10,807 bases of DNA from positions 1 to 10,807 of the forward strand of contig USBA01000053.1 of assembly GCA_900552735.1 (NCBI GenBank), written 5' to 3'. The notes under the pieces were generated by a model. That model did not search any database and was not told where the DNA came from. It saw only the letters and a list, made by a program, of their open reading frames with translations. Of this stretch, positions 5,283-10,807 are shown piece after piece. A program made the position numbers and the translations under genes. This DNA comes from an uncultured Collinsella sp. GTDB taxonomy: Bacteria > Actinomycetota > Coriobacteriia > Coriobacteriales > Coriobacteriaceae. How positions within the stretch are numbered: position 1 is the stretch's first letter; each line of letters opens with the position of its first letter.

Positions 5283-6701
5283 ATGGCCTACGACGCCAAG
5301 AAAATCTACTACCGCTTCGACGATCACCTGAGCCGCCTGGTTCTGGATTACGAGGCGAGCCGTCAGATTTCGCCCGAAAGCGAAAACCTCTACCACGGCC
5401 TGCCGACCGCCCCGTACGACGAGGGCCTGTTCGTAGAGCATAACGTCAAGCGCGGCCTGCGCAATGCCGATGGCTCGGGCGTGGTCGCGGGCCTTACCCG
5501 CATCTCGGACGTGCACGGCTACAACAAGGTCGACGGCAAAGTCGTGCCCGACCAGGGCAAGCTTACGCTGCGCGGCTACAGCATCGAGGACCTGGTCAAC
5601 AACGCCCAGGCCGAGAATCGCTATGGCTACGAAGAGGTCGCCTACCTGCTCATCACGGGCTCGCTGCCCAACAAAGAGGAGCTCGACGGTTTTTGCGGAC
5701 GTCTGGGCGCTTTTAGGCACCTGAGCGATGAGTACGTCAAAGAGTTCCCCATGACCACGGTGTCGTCGAGCATCATGAATGTGCTTCAGCGCGCCGTGCT
5801 GCTGCTCTACGCCTTCGACGCCGAGCCCGACGCCATTACACCCGAGCACGAAATCGACGTCGCCATCTCCATGCTCGCCCGTCTCCCCCGCATCGCCGCC
5901 TTCGCGCATATGGCCTCGGTAGCCAAGCGCCGCGGCTCCGAGGTTCATGTACCGCACCCCACACCCGGCCTCTCCACCGCCGAGACCATCCTGCAGGTGC
6001 TCCGCGGCGGCATGGCATTCACCCGCGACGAAGCCATGCTGCTCGACGTGATGCTCATGCTGCATGCCGAGCACGGCGGCGGCAACAACTCCACGTTTGC
6101 CTGCCGCGTACTATCCTCCTCGGCCACCGATCCGTATTCCGCCTACGCCGCGGCCATCGGCTCGCTCAAGGGCCCGCGCCACGGCGGCGCCAACGCCAAG
6201 GTCGTGTCCATGCACGAGGACATCCGTGCACATGTCTCCAATTGGGAGGACGAGGACGAGGTCGCAGCCTACCTGGGCAAGATTCTCGACAAGCAGGCCT
6301 TCGACGGCACGGGTCTCATCTACGGTATGGGCCACGCCGTCTACACCCTGAGCGACCCGCGCGCCGAGGTCTGCCGCCACTACGCACGTTCGCTCGCTGC
6401 CAAGAAAGATCTGGGCGAGGAATTCGCGCTCATCGAGCGCATCGAGCGCCTGGCACCGCAGGTGATGCGTGACCACGGCATGACCAAGCCCATCTGCGCC
6501 AACATCGACCTGTACACGGGCTTTATCTACAAGATGCTCGGCGTACCCGAGACGCTTTTTACGCCGCTATTCGCCGTCGCCCGCATGGCCGGCTGGTCGG
6601 CACACCGCATGGAAGAGCTCTTCTGCGCGCACCGTATTATTCGCCCGGCCTATCGTCCGGTGATCGAGCCGCTGGAGTACAAGCCGCTCGCCGACCGCTA
6701 G
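5283..6701 (+). CDS. Citrate synthase (citrate/2-methylcitrate synthase family)
   Basis: 472 residues. It condenses oxaloacetate with acetyl-CoA to citrate in the cytoplasm, the entry to the citrate pathway and so to 2-oxoglutarate and glutamate. The active site is clear: H264 in HAEHGGGNNS, GPRHGGAN (297-304), H351 in GMGHAVYTLSDPR, D409 in ANIDLYTG and R434 before AGWSAHRMEE. The protein is longer than the roughly 430-residue bacterial forms because of an N-terminal extension of about 50 residues before GLRNADGSGV. AGGAG five bases before the ATG supports the start. No promoter is evident in the 77-base gap, so it is probably transcribed with the ACT gene. A strong terminator follows. Use of propionyl-CoA (methylcitrate) cannot be excluded, but no mmg/prp genes are nearby. 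Confidence 0.95.
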   Translation: MAYDAKKIYYRFDDHLSRLVLDYEASRQISPESENLYHGLPTAPYDEGLFVEHNVKRGLRNADGSGVVAGLTRISDVHGYNKVDGKVVPDQGKLTLRGYSIEDLVNNAQAENRYGYEEVAYLLITGSLPNKEELDGFCGRLGAFRHLSDEYVKEFPMTTVSSSIMNVLQRAVLLLYAFDAEPDAITPEHEIDVAISMLARLPRIAAFAHMASVAKRRGSEVHVPHPTPGLSTAETILQVLRGGMAFTRDEAMLLDVMLMLHAEHGGGNNSTFACRVLSSSATDPYSAYAAAIGSLKGPRHGGANAKVVSMHEDIRAHVSNWEDEDEVAAYLGKILDKQAFDGTGLIYGMGHAVYTLSDPRAEVCRHYARSLAAKKDLGEEFALIERIERLAPQVMRDHGMTKPICANIDLYTGFIYKMLGVPETLFTPLFAVARMAGWSAHRMEELFCAHRIIRPAYRPVIEPLEYKPLADR

Positions 6702-6724
6702 GACGCGGACCGTTATAGAACTCG

Positions 6725-6763
6725 AGCGTGGCCAGGGTATCACCGCCCTCGGCCACGCTTTTT
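6725..6763 (+). terminator. Rho-independent terminator after citrate synthase
   Basis: GCGTGGCC (6726-6733) pairs with GGCCACGC (6751-6758); an outer A-T pair and an inner AGGG/CCCT extend the stem, and TTTTT follows at once. It ends the ACT-citrate synthase unit and lies 25 bases before the next start codon. Confidence 0.9.
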
Positions 6764-6788
6764 ATGCCAGCAGAAAGGGCTGCATCGA

Positions 6789-7631
6789 ATGATTGTTTTT
6801 TCCGATATGGATGGAACGCTGTTGACGAGTGACAAGCAGATGAGCGACGCCACCTGGGCGATGCTCGACGAGCTCGCACGTCGCGGCATTGAGTTTGTAC
6901 CGTGCACGGGACGTCCGCTGTCGGGCATCTTTGAGCCCATCCTCGCCCATCCCGCCGTGCACTATGCCGTCTGTGCCAATGGCGCCAGCGTCTGGCAGCT
7001 CGACGACGGTGTGCCCACCGATGTCTCGCGCGCCACGCGCATCTTGAGCCGTCCGCTCGATTGCGGCATCGCCCATCGCATCCATCGCATCGCCGCCGGC
7101 CACGATGTGACTTTCGATATCTTCGCGGATGGGCAGTGCTTCCTCCCCCGCCCGCTCTACACGCGCCTGGATGAGTTCTGCGGCGGCGACCCCCACATCG
7201 CGGCTTCACTCAAGCGCACACGAACACCGATCGACATGGATATCGACAGCAAGATCGACGAGGTCGAGACGCTCGAACGCATCGCCATGTACTGGCACGA
7301 CCCGGCCGATCGCGACGCCATCGCGGCAGAGCTCGACACGCTCGGAGGCATTGAGGTCACGCGTTCGTACGCCATGAATATCGAGGTCATGGGCGAGGGC
7401 GCCACCAAGGGAACGGCCCTCACGTGGCTATGCGAGCACCTGGGCGAGCATCTCGCCGACGCCTGGGCGTTCGGCGATAACATCAACGACATCCCCATGC
7501 TGCAGGCAGCGGGCCACGGCATGGCCATGATCAACGCCGAGCCCGAGGACCGCAAGGCCGCCGATGCCATCACCGAATACGACAACGACCACGACGGCGT
7601 CGCCCGCACCATCATGGCCGCCCTCGCCTAG
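6789..7631 (+). CDS. Cof-type HAD-IIB family phosphatase (first copy)
   Basis: 280 residues; a cytoplasmic Mg-dependent phosphatase of the haloacid dehalogenase superfamily, C2B cap (Cof-like) group, acting on small phosphorylated metabolites such as sugar phosphates or FMN. The substrate cannot be read from sequence. All motifs are present: I, DMDGTLL (nucleophile D6, acid D8); II, CTGRP (T40); III, GATKG (K207); IV, GDNINDIPML (D230, D234). The cap lies between, at about 80-190. AAAGGG is nine bases before the ATG. No promoter is seen between the preceding terminator and the gene. It faces a second HAD-IIB gene convergently, with repeat-rich DNA between; their sequences differ beyond the motifs, so they are not a recent duplication. 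Confidence 0.92.
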   Translation: MIVFSDMDGTLLTSDKQMSDATWAMLDELARRGIEFVPCTGRPLSGIFEPILAHPAVHYAVCANGASVWQLDDGVPTDVSRATRILSRPLDCGIAHRIHRIAAGHDVTFDIFADGQCFLPRPLYTRLDEFCGGDPHIAASLKRTRTPIDMDIDSKIDEVETLERIAMYWHDPADRDAIAAELDTLGGIEVTRSYAMNIEVMGEGATKGTALTWLCEHLGEHLADAWAFGDNINDIPMLQAAGHGMAMINAEPEDRKAADAITEYDNDHDGVARTIMAALA

Positions 7632-7645
7632 CAGCAGCAACCCGG

Positions 7646-7679
7646 TAGTCATTGGGGACGTTCTTAAATGGCTAGTCGC
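7646..7679 (-). repeat. Inverted repeat, left copy (34-bp core)
   Basis: Its reverse complement matches 8747-8780 at 32 of 34 positions. The match extends to 50 bp (7641-7690 against 8736-8785) at 42 of 50. It starts 14 bases after the first HAD gene's stop. Together the copies flank the second HAD gene. Confidence 0.85.
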
Positions 7680-7709
7680 TGGCGGCACTCATTTAAGTCT
7701 GTCCCCAAT
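7651..7709. terminator. Long hairpin between convergent HAD genes, possible two-way terminator
   Basis: 7651-7670 pairs with 7690-7709 at 17 of 20 positions (ends ATTGGGGAC with GTCCCCAAT), loop 19 bases. It lies between two convergent genes, where a bidirectional stop is expected. There is no U run, so termination is only possible. It is made of two opposed units of the local GTCCCC repeat, like a REP/BIME arrangement. Confidence 0.4.
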
Positions 7710-7775
7710 GAGTGGTTTCACTCACTTAAGTCTGTCCCCAACTGCCGGCGCATAAGGAATGTCCCCAACTACCGG
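7686..7775 (+). repeat. Tandem GTCCCC repeat units
   Basis: Two 23-base copies (7686-7708 and 7719-7741) share CACTCA, one variable base, then TTAAGTCTGTCCCCAA, differing at one position, with a 33-base period. Between them TGAGTG and CACTCA (7709-7724) form a small hairpin. A third, divergent unit (7751-7775) shares GTCCCCAACTACCGG with the opposed left copy of the inverted repeat after a 3-base gap. Such GTCCCC intergenic repeats resemble REP-like elements; I see no transposase in the window. Confidence 0.75.
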
Positions 7776-7776
7776 T

Positions 7777-8571
7777 CTAGCAGAGACTCTCCAGCACGCG
7801 ACGGAGCTCCTGCTGAACGGCGTGGTCGCGGTTGCAGCCTACGACGCGATCGGCAACCGCTTTGAGCGCGGGGCGCGCGTTTTCCATCGCGCAGCCCGTG
7901 CCGACAAAGCGAATGATCTCGTAGTCGTTCATCGAGTCGCCAAACGCCATGACCTCGTCGCGTCCAATGCCGTAGTGTTCCGCGAGCTGCGCGATGCCCG
8001 AGGCCTTCGACACACCGGGCTGCATGGCATCGATCCACGCGTTGCCCGAAGGCGCAAAAGTAAAGAGCTGACCAAGTTCGCGCTGTAGCACGTAGGCGCT
8101 GTCCATAACGACACCGTCATCGCAAAAGATACTCGCCTTGATGATATTTACGCTGGGATCGGGCAGCTCCCAAATGCGTTCGGCATTGGGAAGGTCCTTA
8201 TCGACCTCGCGCACGAACTTGCTCTCGTCATCGAGCAAAAAGGACTTGGTTCGGTCAAAGAGCGCAAGATGCAAATTGGGAAACGTCGCGACGGCCTGGG
8301 CGAGCCTTCGAATCGCCAGGTGCGAATACACCTCGCGGTCTACCATTTTGCCGTCGGCGAAGACCTGGGCACCGTTAGCTGCGACAAAGTCCATCTTGTC
8401 GCGAACGGGCGCAAAGAACTCGCACAGGCGATCGTAGCGACGACCTGACGATGCGGCGAAATGCACGTCATGCTCGTGTAGCGCCAGAATCAGTTCGTAG
8501 GTCTCGGGAGGCACCTGGCCGTTTTCGTCAAGCAATGTGCCGTCCATATCGGATGCAATCAGTTCAAACAT
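7777..8571 (-). CDS. Cof-type HAD-IIB family phosphatase (second copy)
   Basis: 264 residues, same enzyme class as the plus-strand gene at 6789: a cytoplasmic Mg-dependent phosphatase with a C2B cap and unknown substrate. Motif I is SDMDGTLLDENG (D8, D10), II ASSGRR (S41-S42), III GVSKASG (K189), IV GDSMNDYEII (D212, D216). Length and motif spacing are normal for Cof/YidA-like members. The start at 8571 gives MFELIASDMDGT, the expected N terminus, with GGGAG seven bases upstream. That ribosome binding site lies inside the 3' arm of a long hairpin (8577-8638), so initiation may be gated. The gene sits between 34-bp inverted repeats (7646-7679 and 8747-8780), downstream of and parallel to adenine deaminase but 206 bases away. 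Confidence 0.92.
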   Translation of the reverse strand: MFELIASDMDGTLLDENGQVPPETYELILALHEHDVHFAASSGRRYDRLCEFFAPVRDKMDFVAANGAQVFADGKMVDREVYSHLAIRRLAQAVATFPNLHLALFDRTKSFLLDDESKFVREVDKDLPNAERIWELPDPSVNIIKASIFCDDGVVMDSAYVLQRELGQLFTFAPSGNAWIDAMQPGVSKASGIAQLAEHYGIGRDEVMAFGDSMNDYEIIRFVGTGCAMENARPALKAVADRVVGCNRDHAVQQELRRVLESLC

Positions 8572-8576
8572 GGAAA

Positions 8577-8638
8577 AGCTCCCTTCGGGCTCGTTGGAAT
8601 CGAACGTGTATCCAATTCCAACGTACCCAAAGGGAGCT
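8577..8638 (-). promoter_or_regulatory. 26-bp stem-loop burying the ribosome binding site of the HAD gene
   Basis: Arms 8613-8638 and 8577-8602 (minus-strand order) pair at nearly every position: AGCTCCCTT with AAGGGAGCT, GGG with CCC, CGTTGGAAT with ATTCCAACG, joined by G-U pairs and one A-A mismatch; loop 10 bases. On the minus RNA the 3' arm carries AGGGAG, the ribosome binding site for the ATG at 8571, and UUUU follows. It could hold translation down, act as an attenuator, or serve as a terminator for upstream transcription. The structure is seen; the role is inferred. Confidence 0.7.
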
Positions 8639-8735
8639 CAGGTAAGACTCCGCGGGCGCAAACGTTACAAGGACCTAGCAAATAGCTCACGCGCGTCAGA
8701 GGTCCCACGGTCGCAGCGTCAGGCAACACGTCAAA
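8639..8735. other. Short gap upstream of second HAD gene, no feature found
   Basis: Between the RBS hairpin and the right inverted repeat. On the minus strand there is a TTGACG at about 8733-8728, but no convincing -10 at 16-18 bases. No gene or RNA was recognised. Confidence 0.4.
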
Positions 8736-8746
8736 GAGTGTCGCAG

Positions 8747-8780
8747 GCGACTAGCCGTTTAAGAACGTCCCCGATGACTA
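8747..8780 (+). repeat. Inverted repeat, right copy (34-bp core)
   Basis: Partner of 7646-7679 in opposite orientation, differing at two of 34 bases (both A/G changes). Its end supplies the TAG stop codon of adenine deaminase (8778-8780), so the repeat invades the end of that gene. Confidence 0.85.
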
Positions 8781-10598
8781 GTCGGCGTAGGTGAAGGTTG
8801 TGACGTCGAACATGCCCTCGGGGCGGATGCGGAGCGTCGGGATAACCGGCAGGGGCAGGAAGATGATGCCCATGATGGGGTCGAGCGGCGGCTCGATGCC
8901 CATGGCGCGCGCCTTGACCATAAAGTCGTCGTGCTGCGCGGCAACGTCCTCGGCCGTGCCTTCGCTCATCAGACCGCCGAGCGCCAGCGGGATGCGCGCC
9001 ACGACCTCGCCGTTGCGCACCAGCACGTGACCACCCTGGCCCACAGCCTCAACAGCCGCCATCATATCGGCAGCGTTATCACCCACGACGCACACGTTGT
9101 GCGAGTCGTGGCCGATTGTGGAAGCAATGGCGCCACCGGTGATGGTAAGGCCACGCACCCAGCCGCGACCGATATGCTTGCCGACCAGGCCCAGGCCAGC
9201 GGGGCCATCGCCGTCGGCGCCCTCGGCCTGCAACGACACGCCGCGGCCGTGGCGCTCGATCAGCATAATGCGACGCAGGCCCTCGGCGCTCTCGGGACGA
9301 ACCATACCCGTGATGGCCTTACCCGGCACCACGTCGATCACGGCCTCGCCCGGCTTAAAGGCATAGTCGAATACGTCGAGCGAAAGCTTCGGCAGCTTAA
9401 CGGAGGCGCGCAGCTCATCGGCAAGGGCTGCGACCTCGGCCATCTCGGGTGCGATCTCGCCCACAAAGGTGCCGTCCTGCGCCACCAGAGCACCGGCGGC
9501 ATATACGCGATGCGGAGCCGTGGCAAACGTCAGGTCATTGAGCACCAGCAGGTCGGCACGCTTGCCCGGGGCGATGGCGCCGCGGAGCTCGTGCGGGTCG
9601 CGGCAGCCGTGGTCCAGGCCAAATGCCTCAGCCGTGGAAAGGGACGCCATGGAGATGGCGACCACGGGGTCGATACCGGCCTCAATCGCCACGCGGCAGG
9701 CATTGTCGATCATGCCGGTCGCAAGCGCATCGGAAGGGGCGCGGTCGTCGGTCGCAAAGCAGCAGCGGCGGGCACGGGCAGGATTCTCCAGCAGCATCGG
9801 CGACAGGTTGGCCAGATCATGGCTGCACGTACCTTCGCGCAGCATCACGTACATGCCGCGGGACAGCTTGTCGAGTGCCTCCTCGGGAATCGTCGACTCA
9901 TGGTCAGCGATAATACCTGCTGCGGCATAGGCGTTGAGGTCCTTGCCGGCAACGAGCGGCGTGTGACCGTCAACCTGCTTGGACGGCGTCTGGTTGGCAG
10001 CGTCAATGCGAGCGCAGGTCTCGGGATCGGCCATAAAGACGCCCGGCAGGTTCATCATCTCGCCCAGGCCAAAGACATCGCCCGGATGCTCGGCAAAAAA
10101 CGCCTGCATATCAGCAGCGGTGATGACGGCACCGGCCTGCTCGTCGGGCAGCGCGGGCACGCACGAGGGCATCATGTACTTGATGGAAATGGGCGCGCGA
10201 CGACCGTCCTCGATCATAAAGCGCAGGCCGTCCAAGCCAGAAACATTAGCGATCTCGTGGCTGTCGGCAATAGCGGTGGTGGTACCGCGCGTCGCCGCCA
10301 TGCGCGCATACTCGGCAGGGCGGATGTTCGAAGACTCGATATGCAAGTGTCCGTCAATAAAACCGGGGGCAAGATAGCGGCCCTGGCAATCGATGACCTC
10401 GGCAGCCTCATACGTACCGGCGGCATCGTCGCGACCATCGTAGAGCACACCGACGATCACGCCATCCTTGACGGCAACGCTACCGGGTGCCACGCGCTGG
10501 CCGTACACATCGACAATCTGTGCGTTGGCAAACAGCGTGTCAACGGGTACACGACCCTCGGCGGCCTCGATCACAGATCTCATGACCTCAACGGACAT
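8778..10598 (-). CDS. ade: Adenine deaminase
   Basis: 606 residues. It deaminates adenine to hypoxanthine and ammonia in purine salvage, in the cytoplasm (EC 3.5.4.2, amidohydrolase superfamily). An N-terminal beta-sandwich is followed by the metal-binding barrel: HLH in PGFIDGHLHIESS (H84, H86), H114 in ADSHEIAN, E180 in GLGEMMN, H212 in DGHTPLVAGKDL, H233 in IADHE and D284 in ATDDRAPSD. PGKRADLLVL closes the first module, and the C-terminal Ade domain follows, with GHDSHNVCVVGDN and a normal end (PEGMFDVTTFTYAD). Length suits the family. The frame is open to 10733, but the ATG at 10598 has AGGAG five bases upstream and lies after the promoter and leader terminator, so it is the start. The stop codon lies in an inverted repeat. 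Confidence 0.95.
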   Translation of the reverse strand: MSVEVMRSVIEAAEGRVPVDTLFANAQIVDVYGQRVAPGSVAVKDGVIVGVLYDGRDDAAGTYEAAEVIDCQGRYLAPGFIDGHLHIESSNIRPAEYARMAATRGTTTAIADSHEIANVSGLDGLRFMIEDGRRAPISIKYMMPSCVPALPDEQAGAVITAADMQAFFAEHPGDVFGLGEMMNLPGVFMADPETCARIDAANQTPSKQVDGHTPLVAGKDLNAYAAAGIIADHESTIPEEALDKLSRGMYVMLREGTCSHDLANLSPMLLENPARARRCCFATDDRAPSDALATGMIDNACRVAIEAGIDPVVAISMASLSTAEAFGLDHGCRDPHELRGAIAPGKRADLLVLNDLTFATAPHRVYAAGALVAQDGTFVGEIAPEMAEVAALADELRASVKLPKLSLDVFDYAFKPGEAVIDVVPGKAITGMVRPESAEGLRRIMLIERHGRGVSLQAEGADGDGPAGLGLVGKHIGRGWVRGLTITGGAIASTIGHDSHNVCVVGDNAADMMAAVEAVGQGGHVLVRNGEVVARIPLALGGLMSEGTAEDVAAQHDDFMVKARAMGIEPPLDPIMGIIFLPLPVIPTLRIRPEGMFDVTTFTYAD

Positions 10599-10618
10599 AC
10601 ATACTCCTTTAACCGTAG

Positions 10619-10654
10619 AAAAAAGCTGCGGAGCGGACAGGCCTTCACCGCAGC
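10619..10654 (-). terminator. Intrinsic terminator in the adenine deaminase leader
   Basis: On the minus RNA, GCTGCGG pairs with CCGCAGC (7 bp, 16-base loop) and is followed by six U. It lies between the predicted promoter and the AGGAG site of ade. An inner alternative stem, GCGG with CCGC, would compete with it. This suggests transcription attenuation of ade, though it could instead end upstream read-through. The leader is too short for a purine riboswitch aptamer. Confidence 0.7.
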
Positions 10655-10666
10655 AAACCAATAGCC

Positions 10667-10694
10667 ATTGTATGCCCAAACGATGGGTCAGCAA
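10667..10694 (-). promoter_or_regulatory. Predicted promoter of adenine deaminase
   Basis: Minus strand: TTGCTG (-35, 10694-10689), 16-base spacer, TACAAT (-10, 10672-10667, 5/6). Transcription would start near 10660 and run directly into the leader terminator, then to the ATG at 10598. Confidence 0.55.
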
Positions 10695-10749
10695 TACGCC
10701 TCCCCGCTTAACGGCACACGCCGCTTGGCGCAATGGGGCAGGTTGCTTT

Positions 10750-10768
10750 GGGTAGTGGGTTGGGGGGG
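10750..10768 (+). other. G-quadruplex-capable run upstream of the ade promoter
   Basis: Four G3 tracts with short loops: GGG-TAGT-GGG-TT-GGG-G-GGG. It meets the usual G3+N1-7 pattern and lies 56 bases upstream of the ade -35. On the ade transcript strand it is C-rich, so any effect would be at DNA level. Confidence 0.4.
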
Positions 10769-10789
10769 TTGTTTTAAGGATATGAGTTT

Positions 10790-10807
10790 AAAAAGAGGCC
10801 CCCGCCC
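10790..10807 (-). terminator. Right half of a probable terminator cut by the window edge
   Basis: On the minus strand the edge reads GGGCGGGGGCCTC followed by TTTTT, the 3' arm and U run expected of an intrinsic terminator for a minus-strand gene lying outside to the right. The 5' arm is not in the window, so this is tentative. Confidence 0.35.

Noticed and set aside
4620..6074. 484-residue minus-strand open frame
   Set aside because: It lies opposite the well-supported ACT and citrate synthase genes, has low-complexity His/Gly/Val-rich composition and no recognisable domain; a long antisense frame is expected in GC-rich coding DNA.
7686..7741. Possible CRISPR array
   Set aside because: Only two clear direct copies with a 10-base spacer and no cas genes; spacers and repeat number do not fit.
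8590..8620. tRNA-like GTTCGATTCC in the leader of the second HAD gene
   Set aside because: Resembles a T-arm by chance; there is no acceptor stem, D-arm or anticodon arm, and the bases are taken up in the long hairpin.
8931..10664. 577-residue plus-strand open frame
   Set aside because: Exact antisense of adenine deaminase, whose catalytic motifs are intact; the reverse translation is His/Gly/Arg-rich and matches no family.
10599..10666. Purine riboswitch in the ade leader
   Set aside because: From the predicted start only about 60 bases remain, mostly occupied by the terminator; no three-way junction or conserved loop sequence is visible.
10599..10733. 45-residue N-terminal extension of adenine deaminase
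   Set aside because: It would span the predicted promoter and U6 terminator; AGGAG five bases before the ATG at 10598 and the normal family length favour the shorter form.

Overview
The window looks like chromosome from a high-GC actinobacterium of the Coriobacteriia, most likely Collinsella or a close relative. This is judged from the style of the proteins, the GC-rich codon use of the housekeeping genes, and intergenic GTCCCC-type repeats; it is inference, not a database match.

Left part (1-3796) is accessory. On the minus strand there is a tight cassette: a small secreted peptide (2537-2902, signal peptide plus a 92-residue Cys/Tyr/Trp-rich mature part), a large internally duplicated membrane permease (248-2470), and the start of an ABC ATPase that runs off the left edge (1-242). 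Peptide, duplicated permease, ATPase is the order of lactococcin 972-type bacteriocin loci, so I read it as a divergent lactococcin 972-like bacteriocin and export/immunity cassette. Diverging from it on the plus strand are a four-helix DUF2975 membrane protein and a YozG-like XRE regulator. The 120-base divergent intergenic region holds a perfect 7+7 inverted repeat that covers the predicted -10 box of the plus-strand genes, a likely operator.

Junction (3797-4917): the regulator's stop codon is followed, in the same frame, by a tyrosine recombinase that keeps all its catalytic residues but has lost its N-terminal half. After it come about 395 bases of non-coding DNA with several hairpins. 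This looks like the scar of an integrated element bordering the cassette.

Right part (4918-10807) is more core-like: an ACT-domain protein (UPF0237 type), citrate synthase, a strong terminator, two convergent HAD-IIB phosphatases, and adenine deaminase. The metabolic theme is central carbon/glutamate supply and purine salvage; the HAD enzymes are generic phosphatases.

Structure outside the genes: the second HAD gene is flanked by a 50-bp inverted repeat (34-bp core, 32/34 identical). A small array of GTCCCC repeats sits between the two HAD genes. The second HAD gene's ribosome binding site lies inside a 26-bp stem-loop. Adenine deaminase has a promoter followed by a U6 intrinsic terminator just before its ribosome binding site, suggesting attenuation.
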